Assembly: GCF_020400585.1 (NCBI RefSeq)
Contig: NZ_JAINVF010000016.1
Span: 1 to 64,000 of the forward strand
Reading direction: 5' to 3'
DNA: 64,000 nucleotides
Origin: Streptomyces sp. NK08204
GTDB lineage: Bacteria; Actinomycetota; Actinomycetes; Streptomycetales; Streptomycetaceae
A program made the translations under genes and the position numbers. The notes under the pieces are model-generated. The model ran no database searches. It was not told the origin of the DNA and was given only the letters and a program-made list of their open reading frames with translations. Below are positions 42,313 to 50,766 of this stretch, one piece after another (position 1 is the stretch's first letter; each line of letters starts with the position of its first letter).

Positions 42313-42901
42313 TCCGGACCCCCAGTTCGGCCAGCAGCCGCCGAACGAGGGGCAGGCTGATGCCGATCACGTTGCCGTGGTCGCCGTCGATGCCCTCGAT
42401 GAACGGCGCGGAACGGCCGTCCAGCGTGAAGGCCCCGGCGACGTAGAGGGGCTCGCCGGAGGCGACGTACGCGGCGATCTCCTCGTCGGAGGGCTCACCG
42501 AAGTGGACGACGGTGGAGGCGACCCCGGCGACGTACCGCTTGGCGGCCGTGTCCCAGATGCAGTGCCCCGTCTGGAGGGTGCCCGCCCGCCCGCGCATCG
42601 CCTTCCAGCGGGCGGTGGCCTCCTCCGCGTCGGCGGGCTTGCCGAGCGCCTGGCCGTCCAGCTCCAGCACGGAGTCGCAGCCGATCACCAGGGCGCCCTG
42701 CACCTCGGGTTTCGCCGCCACGACGGAGGCCTTCGCCTCGGCCAGGGCGAGCGCCAGCTCCGCCGGGGTGGGTGCGGTGACGGCGTCCTCGTCGACCCCG
42801 CTCACGATCACCTCGGGCGTGAGTCCGGCCTGCCTGAGCAGGCCCAGCCGGGCGGGGGACGCGGAGGCGAGGACGAGACGGCGGCGCGGGTGGTCAGTCA
42901 T
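42284..42901 (-). CDS. maf: Maf-family nucleotide pyrophosphatase
   Basis: This 205-residue enzyme hydrolyses non-canonical or pyrimidine nucleoside triphosphates (dTTP/UTP class or m7GTP class) to the monophosphate. RLVLASASPARLGLLRQAGL is the signature, VIGCDSVLELDGQALGKP contains the catalytic aspartate, and YVAGAFTLDGRSAPFIEGIDGD and VIGISLPLVRRLL complete the fold. In Streptomyces it is commonly found between accA2 and pccB as here. Confidence 0.94.
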   Translation of the reverse strand: MTDHPRRRLVLASASPARLGLLRQAGLTPEVIVSGVDEDAVTAPTPAELALALAEAKASVVAAKPEVQGALVIGCDSVLELDGQALGKPADAEEATARWKAMRGRAGTLQTGHCIWDTAAKRYVAGVASTVVHFGEPSDEEIAAYVASGEPLYVAGAFTLDGRSAPFIEGIDGDHGNVIGISLPLVRRLLAELGVRITELWAPAE

Positions 42902-43088
42902 GCGGTCAGGGTAGCGGCGGGGCGCCGCCGGGCGCTCACCTCGAGCCGCCCACCTCGGGTTGCCGACCGGTGGCCGCCCCTCTTGGGTCGCCGACCGCGG
43001 GTCGGCCGCTCACCACTAGACCGCCCGTCTCCGGCAGCTGCGCACCCCGGGCTGCCGGTCTTGGGCTGCCGACCGGGGGCCGCCCACC

Positions 43089-43144
43089 GTGGACCGATCG
43101 TCGTGGACCGATCGTCGTGGACCGATCGCCGTGGACCCATCGCC
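43089..43144. repeat. 14-bp tandem repeat, 4 copies
   Basis: Units GTGGACCGATCGTC or near-identical start at 43089, 43103, 43117 and 43131; the first two are identical. A looser array of CTCACCGATCACCG follows to about 43190 into the next gene's 3' end. The surrounding 42902-43166 has no gene. Confidence 0.85.
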
Positions 43145-43166
43145 GTGAACGCTCACCGCTCACCGA

Positions 43167-43301
43167 TCACCGCTCACCGAGACCGATCACGAGCATGGCC
43201 AGGATCATGGCCATGGCCATGAGAAGGCCGAGCCGCCCCAGCATCTCCTGCGCGTCGCGCAGTTCCTCGGGCGGCTCGTCCTCGGGGTCTGACCACAGCA
43301 T
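43167..43301 (-). CDS. Small single-pass membrane protein (44 aa)
   Basis: This short gene encodes MLWSDPEDEPPEELRDAQEM followed by a hydrophobic helix (LGLLMAMAMILAMLVIGL) and ends GER. The acidic start with SDPEDEPPEELRDAQ is the type found in conserved tiny Streptomyces membrane proteins, some of which are annotated as morphogenic. I cannot confirm the assignment. ATG 43301 is preceded by a G-run. It lies between the epsilon-subunit gene and maf. The perfect palindrome at 43334-43353 lies 33 bases upstream. Confidence 0.65.
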   Translation of the reverse strand: MLWSDPEDEPPEELRDAQEMLGRLGLLMAMAMILAMLVIGLGER

Positions 43302-43333
43302 CCCCCCAGCGTGGCCGGAGGGAGGGCCGGGTG

Positions 43334-43353
43334 CCTGAGTACGCGTACTCAGG
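43334..43353. promoter_or_regulatory. 20-bp perfect palindrome
   Basis: CCTGAGTACGCGTACTCAGG is a perfect 20-base inverted repeat with no loop, in the 71-base gap between the epsilon-subunit stop and the tiny membrane protein start. A dyad without loop suggests a dimeric protein-binding site rather than a terminator. Confidence 0.6.
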
Positions 43354-43372
43354 TTGTCGCAGTGCCGGTCCG

Positions 43373-43582
43373 TCAGCTGGGCCAGTACGTCCGCGACCAG
43401 GAGGCCGGGCCCGGCGTGGGCAGGTGCGCGGCGGCGATGCGGGACGGGTCGGACCACGCGTCACGCGGCCCCGCCGCGCCGGGCGGCGTCACCGCTGCCG
43501 CCGCGGCGCGGGCGCGGACCACCGCCAGGGCGGCGGCCAGCTCCTCCGGGGTGGGATTGCCTCGTACGACCTTGATCGTCAT
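43373..43582 (-). CDS. accE: Acyl-CoA carboxylase epsilon subunit
   Basis: This 69-residue protein stabilises the actinobacterial acyl-CoA carboxylase complex. MTIKVVRGNPTPEELAAALAVV is the diagnostic N-terminus, followed by an Ala-rich linker and the conserved W and RTYWPS end. It starts 32 bases after the pccB stop in the same operon. Confidence 0.92.
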   Translation of the reverse strand: MTIKVVRGNPTPEELAAALAVVRARAAAAAVTPPGAAGPRDAWSDPSRIAAAHLPTPGPASWSRTYWPS

Positions 43583-43614
43583 GACGGCTTCCTCTCGATC
43601 GGCCGGGGCCAGGG

Positions 43615-45210
<1,596 letters not shown>

Positions 45211-45321
45211 CAAGATCGCGGCTCCCTGCCTGCTCAAATGGGGGAACGGTTACTCAGCCGTAGAGTAGTGGTGCGCCTGCCGGTCGGCAGTGCGGCGTTT
45301 AACACACCTAGGGTGACTTGC

Positions 45322-46182
45322 ATGACGCCGCACAATGCAGCAGACGACAGCCGTTGGTCCGACCTCGACCGCCCCCCGCTGAACGCCGCGGCACTGCGCC
45401 GTGCCTTGGTGCGGGAGGGCAGCATCTGGTCTCAGCTCGACGTGGTCCCGAGCACCGGCTCCACCAATTCGGACCTGGTGGCCCGCGCCGAGGCCGGTGA
45501 GGCGGGCGCGGGCACGGTCCTGGTCGCCGAGGAGCAGACCGCCGGGCGGGGGCGGCTGGAGCGCCAGTGGACCGCACCGGCCCGCTCGGGCCTGTTCTTC
45601 TCCGTCCTGTTGAAGCCCACCGGGGTACCGGTGGACCGCTGGGGCTGGCTGCCGCTGCTCACCGGCGTAGCGGTGGCGACGGGCCTGTCCCGGGCGGCCG
45701 GGGTCGACACGGCACTCAAGTGGCCCAACGACCTCCTCGTCACCGTCGGCGGTGAGGAGCGCAAGGCCGGGGGCATCCTCGCCGAGCGGGCCGGGGAGGA
45801 CAGCGTGGTCGTCGGCGTCGGCATCAACGTCACCCTGCGCGCGCAGGAGCTGCCCGTCCCGCAGGCGGGCTCTCTGTCGCTGGCCGGCGCGGCGAGCACG
45901 GACCGGGACACGCTGCTCAGGGCGATCCTGCGCGAACTGGAGACCTGGTACGGCCGCTGGCGCGAGGCGGGCGGCGACCCGGCCTCGAGCGGCCTCCAGG
46001 AGACGTACGCGGCGGGCTGCGCCACGCTCGGACGCGCCGTGCGGGCCGAGCTGCCCGGGGACCGGACGATCGTCGGTGAGGCGGTGGCCGTCGACGGCGA
46101 CGGCCGCCTGGTCATCAGCACGGGGGACGGCGTACGCGAGCCGGTGGGCGCGGGCGACATCGTCCACCTGCGCCCGGCGTGA
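45322..46182 (+). CDS. birA: Biotin-[acetyl-CoA-carboxylase] ligase
   Basis: This 286-residue ligase attaches biotin to the carrier domain of accA2-type subunits through biotinyl-AMP. It is the single-domain class without the repressor helix-turn-helix. The catalytic TSNSD-like stretch is STGSTNSDLVARAEAG, adenylate binding is by EEQTAGRGRLERQWTAP, KWPNDLLV supplies the lysine, and KAGGILAE and GVGINVTL follow. It is divergent from pccB by 111 bases, keeping substrate subunit and modifying enzyme together. Confidence 0.94.
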   Translation: MTPHNAADDSRWSDLDRPPLNAAALRRALVREGSIWSQLDVVPSTGSTNSDLVARAEAGEAGAGTVLVAEEQTAGRGRLERQWTAPARSGLFFSVLLKPTGVPVDRWGWLPLLTGVAVATGLSRAAGVDTALKWPNDLLVTVGGEERKAGGILAERAGEDSVVVGVGINVTLRAQELPVPQAGSLSLAGAASTDRDTLLRAILRELETWYGRWREAGGDPASSGLQETYAAGCATLGRAVRAELPGDRTIVGEAVAVDGDGRLVISTGDGVREPVGAGDIVHLRPA

Positions 46183-46716
46183 GCGGGGCGGGCGTCCGGG
46201 GGTGAGTCCGGCGTCCAGCGTCCGGCGTCGGGGGTGGGCGCTCCTGGCGTCTGCCGTGGGGTGGCGGGCCTTGCGGTCTGCCGTGGGATGCGGGGCTCGC
46301 GGCTGGCCGGCCTCCTGCTTCCGCCGTGAGACGGGGCGTGAGACGGGGCGTGGGACGGGGCGGTGGGACGGGGCGTGCGACGACCGCGGGGGACCGTCGC
46401 CACGCGCGGTGAAGATACGTGGCGGCCGGCGCGGACGGCCCGTTGCGCCTGTGTCTGCGTGTGGCCCTGGTGTTCCGGTGAGCACCCCTGCGTCCGGCAC
46501 GGGGGTGTCCCTCGCGTCCGGTGCGGGCGGAGCGGGCGACCGGCGTATGCGCAGCTTGCGTCCGGTGCGGCGCACTGTGTGACCGGTGTGCGGGCACTTC
46601 ATGACCGGTGTGTGCGCAGCCGGCGCGACGCTCGCTCCCGGGAGTGAGCTAACCCACACCTGCCGTAGAGTTGAGGCCGGTCGATATGACCGCGGCAGAT
46701 CGGAAGGGCAGCAGGC
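46183..46716. other. Gene-free stretch with tandem repeats
   Basis: There is no supportable gene in these 534 bases. It holds the 12-bp repeat array at 46326-46381 and several related G-rich phrases (GTCTGCCGTGGG twice near 46250-46290, GGCGTCCGGGG and TCCGGCGTCGG near 46190-46230). Frames on both strands give only low-complexity Arg/Pro text. The cyclase promoter probably lies in 46600-46700, which is less GC-rich. Confidence 0.6.
46326..46381. repeat. 12-bp tandem repeat, about 4.5 copies
   Basis: Units GTGAGACGGGGC at 46326 and 46338 are identical. GTGGGACGGGGC follows at 46350 and again at 46363 after one inserted base, then a partial copy GTGCGACG. Confidence 0.85.
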
Positions 46717-47823
46717 GTGACCGTCGACGACACGGGCTCCGGTGCGGGCGCGGACGCCGCCGACACCGGCGAGGACCCGCTGGCCCTGCGTCTCGAACAG
46801 CTCATCCTGGGCGCCGAGCGGCGCTACACCCCTTTCCAGGCCGCGCGCAGCGCAGGCGTCTCCATGGAACTGGCATCGCGGTTCTGGCGGGCCATGGGCT
46901 TCGCGGACATCGGCCAGGCCAAGGCCCTCACCGAGGCCGACGTACTGGCCCTGCGCCGGCTCGCCGGTCTGGTGGAGGCGGGTCTGCTGAGCGAGGCCAT
47001 GGCGGTGCAGGTGGCCCGGTCCACGGGCCAGACCACCGCTCGGTTGGCCGAATGGCAGATCGATTCCTTCCTGGAGGGCCTGACCGAGCCGCCCGAGCCC
47101 GGCATGACCCGCACCGAGGTCACGTACCCCCTGGTCGAGCTGCTCCTGCCCGAGCTGGAGGAGTTCCTCGTCTACGTCTGGCGGCGTCAGCTCGCCGCCG
47201 CGACCGGCCGGGTCGTCCAGGCCGCGGACGACGAGGAGATGGTGGACCGGCGGCTGGCCGTCGGCTTCGCCGACCTCGTCGGGTTCACCCGGTTGACCCG
47301 GCGGATGGAGGAGGAGGAACTCGGCGAGCTGGTCGAGGCCTTCGAGACCACCGCCGCCGACCTGGTCGCCGCGCGCGGCGGCCGGCTCATCAAGACCCTG
47401 GGCGACGAGGTGCTGTACGCCGCGGACGACGCCGGTACGGCCGCGGACATCGCGCTGCGGCTGGTCGAGACGCTGGCGAACGACGAGACGATGCCGGAAC
47501 TGCGCGTCGGCATGGCCTTCGGCACGGTGACCACCCGGATGGGTGATGTGTTCGGTACGACGGTGAACCTGGCCTCCCGGCTGACGTCCATAGCCCCGCG
47601 CGACGCCGTCCTCGTCGACAGCGCGTTCGCCGAGGAACTGATCCGCACGGGTGAGGCGCCCGCCTCGGAGACACAGGCGGCCGAGGCGGCGGCAGCCGCA
47701 GAGAAGGAGGGCGAGGAGCCGCCGGCGTACCGCTTCGCACTCCAGCCGATGTGGCAGCGCCCGGTGCGCGGTCTCGGCGTGGTGGAACCGTGGCTGCTGG
47801 CACGCCGTGAGGCGCAGCCGTAA
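46717..47823 (+). CDS. cya: Class III adenylate cyclase
   Basis: This 368-residue cyclase makes cAMP, which in S. coelicolor is needed for germination and colony growth. The N-terminal half (1-180) has a helical regulatory domain, including YTPFQAARSAGVSMELASRFWRAMGF with a MerR-like helix-turn-helix look. The catalytic domain reads AVGFADLVGFTRLTRRME with the first metal aspartate, GGRLIKTLGDEVLYAADD with the second, and GDVFGTTVNLASRL with the transition-state Asn/Arg. The C-terminal tail has an Ala/Glu stretch. GTG 46717 follows GGAAGGG. Confidence 0.94.
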   Translation: MTVDDTGSGAGADAADTGEDPLALRLEQLILGAERRYTPFQAARSAGVSMELASRFWRAMGFADIGQAKALTEADVLALRRLAGLVEAGLLSEAMAVQVARSTGQTTARLAEWQIDSFLEGLTEPPEPGMTRTEVTYPLVELLLPELEEFLVYVWRRQLAAATGRVVQAADDEEMVDRRLAVGFADLVGFTRLTRRMEEEELGELVEAFETTAADLVAARGGRLIKTLGDEVLYAADDAGTAADIALRLVETLANDETMPELRVGMAFGTVTTRMGDVFGTTVNLASRLTSIAPRDAVLVDSAFAEELIRTGEAPASETQAAEAAAAAEKEGEEPPAYRFALQPMWQRPVRGLGVVEPWLLARREAQP

Positions 47824-47838
47824 CGCGCCTGCCGCTGC

Positions 47839-48453
47839 CTACCTCAGCGGGCTTCCCAGCAGATCCACGCACAGCCCGATGAGCGGCAGGCACACGCCGC
47901 CCGGGTCGGGTGAGGTTGTGGACTGGCTCGGCGCCGGGGCAGGGCCCGGCGGCGCGGTGGCGGCGGGACTCGCCGGGGCCGGGCGCGGGGCGGACGTCGT
48001 CGCCGACGGCCGCGGTGCGGTCGTCGGGGCGGGCGGGACCCCGGGCGGGAGCGTGCTCGGTACGGCGCTGCCGGCGGGCGTGGCCGAGGCGGTGGGTGCG
48101 GCGCCGGTGCTGCCCGGGGTCGTGGGTTCGGCGCTCACGCCGCCCATGACGGACGCCGTGGAGGGCCGCGCCGAGGGCCCGGCGGTGACGCTGGCGGTGA
48201 CGTCGGCGGTGGGGTTCGCCGAGTGGCCCGTGGCCCCGGTGTCCGGCCCGAGCCGCGACTCGGCCTCCGCGGTGCCGGGAGCGCCGAGCCCGCCATCCGG
48301 CGCGACCCGCACCAGGCTGAGCACACCCGCGGCCAGGGCGAGCCCGCCCGCGGCGATGAGCAGCCTCCGGCGCGAGGGCCTGCGGTGCCGCCCGCGCCGG
48401 ACTGCCGGGCCCGCCTCGGACCGTGCCGCGGACTTGGTGCGTATCGGTGTCAT
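47839..48453 (-). CDS. Membrane-anchored Pro/Thr/Ala-rich protein
   Basis: This 204-residue protein has an Arg-rich cytoplasmic start, one helix (LLIAAGGLALAAGVLSLVRV) and a long low-complexity outer stretch rich in Pro, Ala, Thr and Ser. The compact end GGVCLPLIGLCVDLLGSP has two cysteines. The low-complexity part probably spans the cell wall and may be glycosylated. The cysteine-containing end is the only folded-looking part. The function is unknown. GGGAGGG precedes ATG 48453. Confidence 0.78.
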   Translation of the reverse strand: MTPIRTKSAARSEAGPAVRRGRHRRPSRRRLLIAAGGLALAAGVLSLVRVAPDGGLGAPGTAEAESRLGPDTGATGHSANPTADVTASVTAGPSARPSTASVMGGVSAEPTTPGSTGAAPTASATPAGSAVPSTLPPGVPPAPTTAPRPSATTSAPRPAPASPAATAPPGPAPAPSQSTTSPDPGGVCLPLIGLCVDLLGSPLR

Positions 48454-48625
48454 GGTTCCCTCCCCGCCGCGCGCCCCGGGCGCGCCATGGCGCAGCGCAC
48501 GCTATGCGGTCCCGTGGGCGGTGTGCGGTGAGAAGGCCAGGGATGTCACTCGAACGGGCGTAGCGGCAGTGACAGCGGCGGCTCTTCCGCGGGGTGGGGT
48601 ACGGCTGCGATGATCGGGCCGACAG

Positions 48626-48645
48626 TTAGTTAACCTGCGTTAACC
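48626..48645. promoter_or_regulatory. GTTAAC repeat before enoyl-CoA hydratase gene
   Basis: TTAGTTAACCTGCGTTAACC contains two self-complementary GTTAAC hexamers ten bases apart, directly before the ribosome site GGAGGG. It is a plausible repressor site for the hydratase gene. Borders are approximate to a few bases. Confidence 0.45.
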
Positions 48646-48655
48646 GGAGGGTGTC

Positions 48656-49450
48656 ATGAGCGAGGAGCGGTTCGGGGAGTTCGTGCTGGTGCGGCGGCAC
48701 GGACACGTCGCGGAGCTGGTGCTGGACCGGCCCAAGGCCATGAACGCGGTCTCGACGGAGATGGCCCGTTCCATCGCGGGCGCGTGCGCGGCGCTCGCCG
48801 CGGACCGGGACGCGCGGGTGGTCGTCCTGACGTCCTCGCACGAGCGGGCCTTCTGCGTCGGGGCTGACCTGAAGGAGCGGAACTCCTTCAGTGACGCGGA
48901 CCTGGTGCGGCAGCGGCCGGTTGCCCGCGGCGCGTACACCGGGGTGCTGGAGCTGCCGATGCCGACGATCGCGGCCGTGCACGGCTTCGCGCTGGGCGGC
49001 GGTTTCGAACTGGCCCTGTCCTGCGACCTGATCGTGGCCGACCGTACGGCCGTGGTGGGGCTGCCGGAGGTGTCCGTGGGGGTGATTCCGGGCGGTGGCG
49101 GTACGCAGCTGCTGCCCCGGCGGGTCGGCGCGGCGCGCGCCGCCGAGCTGATCTTCTCCGCGCGGCGGCTGGAGGCCGAGGAGGCGCGCGAGCTGGGGCT
49201 GGTGGACCAGTTGGTGGACGCGGGCCGGGACCGGGAGGAGGCGCTGGCGCTGGGGGAGCGGATCGCCGGGAACTCGCCGGTGGGGCTGCGCGCGGCCAAG
49301 CGGGCGATGCGGCTCGGGCACGGGCTGGATCTGCGGGCGGGCCTGGAGGTCGAGGACGCGGCGTGGCGGTCGGTGGCGTTCTCGGGGGACCGGGCGGAGG
49401 GGGTGGCGGCGTTCAACGAGAAGCGTGCACCTCAGTGGCCGGGGGAGTGA
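48656..49450 (+). CDS. Enoyl-CoA hydratase/isomerase family protein
   Basis: This is a 264-residue crotonase-fold enzyme acting on CoA thioesters, most likely hydrating 2-enoyl-CoA. LDRPKAMNAVSTEMARSIAGA is the first conserved block. The oxyanion hole is formed by AFCVGADLKER and HGFALGGGFELALSCDLIVAD. One catalytic glutamate is seen in GLPEVSVGVIPGGGGTQ; the other canonical position (in the ALGGGFE block) is also acidic. ATG 48656 follows GGAGGG. Confidence 0.9.
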   Translation: MSEERFGEFVLVRRHGHVAELVLDRPKAMNAVSTEMARSIAGACAALAADRDARVVVLTSSHERAFCVGADLKERNSFSDADLVRQRPVARGAYTGVLELPMPTIAAVHGFALGGGFELALSCDLIVADRTAVVGLPEVSVGVIPGGGGTQLLPRRVGAARAAELIFSARRLEAEEARELGLVDQLVDAGRDREEALALGERIAGNSPVGLRAAKRAMRLGHGLDLRAGLEVEDAAWRSVAFSGDRAEGVAAFNEKRAPQWPGE

Positions 49451-49541
49451 GACGCCGCGCTGCGGACGGCCGGGACGAGGCGCGACTGCGCACAGCTGCG
49501 CAATATCCGCATTCATCTCATGTCATCCCTAACCTGGTGTG

Positions 49542-50684
49542 ATGGGTGAGGACAAGCGGCTCGCCGCTGTGGTGGCGCTGGCGCAGGGGATGGCGGCGGC
49601 ACACACTCCGCGGGAGTCGTGGCGGGCCGCCGCGCTCGGTGCGTGCCGGGCGCTGGACGGGAGCTTCGCCGCACTGTCGGCCTGGGAGCGGGAGCTGGGG
49701 CGGCTGCGGGTCCTCGTGAACGTCGGGGACCGGGCCCCGGACGAGGAGGAGTTCCCGGAGACGGAGGCCTACCCGGTGCACCAGTTCCCGGAGATCGCCG
49801 AGTTCCTGCACGAGCGCTGGGCGGGCGGCGGCGAGCCCCACGCATGGGTGGAGACCGCGGAGGGGACCGCGGCCGGGACCCCCGGCTACTTCCACCAGCG
49901 GGTCGCCGCCCTGCGCCGCAGGGGCCGCGGCTGCTGCGTGGTCGCGCCCGTCGTGCTGCACGGCCGGGCCTGGGGCGAACTGTATGTCGCCCGCGCGGCC
50001 GGCGAGCCGGTGTTCGAGCGGGCCGACGCCGACTTCGCCACCGTCCTGGCCGCCGTCGTCGCCGCGGGCATCGCGCAGACCGAGCGACTGGAAGAGGCCC
50101 GCCGGCTCGCGTACACCGACGCACTGACCGGCCTCGCCAACCGCCGTGCCGTCGACGTCCGCCTGGAGGAGGCCGTCGAGCGTCACCGCACCGAAGGGGT
50201 CGGCGTCACCCTCGTCGTCTGCGACCTCAACGGTCTCAAGCGGGTCAACGACACCCTCGGGCACGCCGTCGGCGACCGGCTCCTCGAACGCTTCGGCTCG
50301 GTACTGTCCCTGTGTGGCGCGATGGTGCCGGGAGCGCTCGCCGCGCGGCTGGGCGGCGACGAGTTCTGCCTGCTCGCAGTCGGCCCGCCCGTCGACGAGG
50401 TCGTCAAGGCGGCGGACGAACTGTGCCGCCGGGCAAGCGTGTTGGAGCTGGGGGAGGGGGTCGCCTGCGGGGTCGCCTCGACCGAGGACCCGATCGGCGA
50501 CGTCCGCTCCGCGCGACGGCTGTTCCGGCTGGCGGACGCCGCGCAGTACCGGGCCAAGGCCCTGCGCGCCCGGCGGCCGGTGGTGGCCGGCCGGGAGGGT
50601 CCGGGCGATCCGGTCGTACGGCTGGCGGACGAGCCCTCGCCGGCACGAGCCGAGCGGCGCCGGTTCCGTGGCCGACAGCCGTGA
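49542..50684 (+). CDS. GAF-GGDEF diguanylate cyclase (CdgE-like)
   Basis: This 380-residue cytoplasmic enzyme is predicted to make cyclic di-GMP, the messenger that holds Streptomyces in vegetative growth through BldD. The N-terminal GAF-type sensor covers about 1-180 (AAALGACRALDGSFAALSAWE, CCVVAPVVLHGRAWGELYVAR). The GGDEF domain starts LAYTDALTGLANRRAVD and has CDLNGLKRVNDTLGHAVGD and the intact active site ARLGGDEFCLLA. No EAL domain is present, and I see no RxxD inhibitory site just before the active site (the preceding text is GALAARL). Position next to hutH matches what I recall for S. coelicolor cdgE. GTG 49539 is an in-frame alternative; no ribosome site is visible, so it may be leaderless. 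Confidence 0.9.
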   Translation: MGEDKRLAAVVALAQGMAAAHTPRESWRAAALGACRALDGSFAALSAWERELGRLRVLVNVGDRAPDEEEFPETEAYPVHQFPEIAEFLHERWAGGGEPHAWVETAEGTAAGTPGYFHQRVAALRRRGRGCCVVAPVVLHGRAWGELYVARAAGEPVFERADADFATVLAAVVAAGIAQTERLEEARRLAYTDALTGLANRRAVDVRLEEAVERHRTEGVGVTLVVCDLNGLKRVNDTLGHAVGDRLLERFGSVLSLCGAMVPGALAARLGGDEFCLLAVGPPVDEVVKAADELCRRASVLELGEGVACGVASTEDPIGDVRSARRLFRLADAAQYRAKALRARRPVVAGREGPGDPVVRLADEPSPARAERRRFRGRQP

Positions 50685-50740
50685 GGCGAAGGCCACAGCC
50701 GGTGGTAAGGGGTGCCCCCGCTCCCCACTAGTGACATCTC

Positions 50741-50753
50741 CGCATTCAATGCG
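50741..50753. promoter_or_regulatory. Inverted repeat before hutH
   Basis: CGCATTCAATGCG is a perfect 6+1+6 dyad located 13 bases before the hutH start. A related CGCATTCA occurs at 49508-49515 before the GGDEF gene. It is a possible shared operator. Confidence 0.45.
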
Positions 50754-50766
50754 TACGCTCCTGAAT

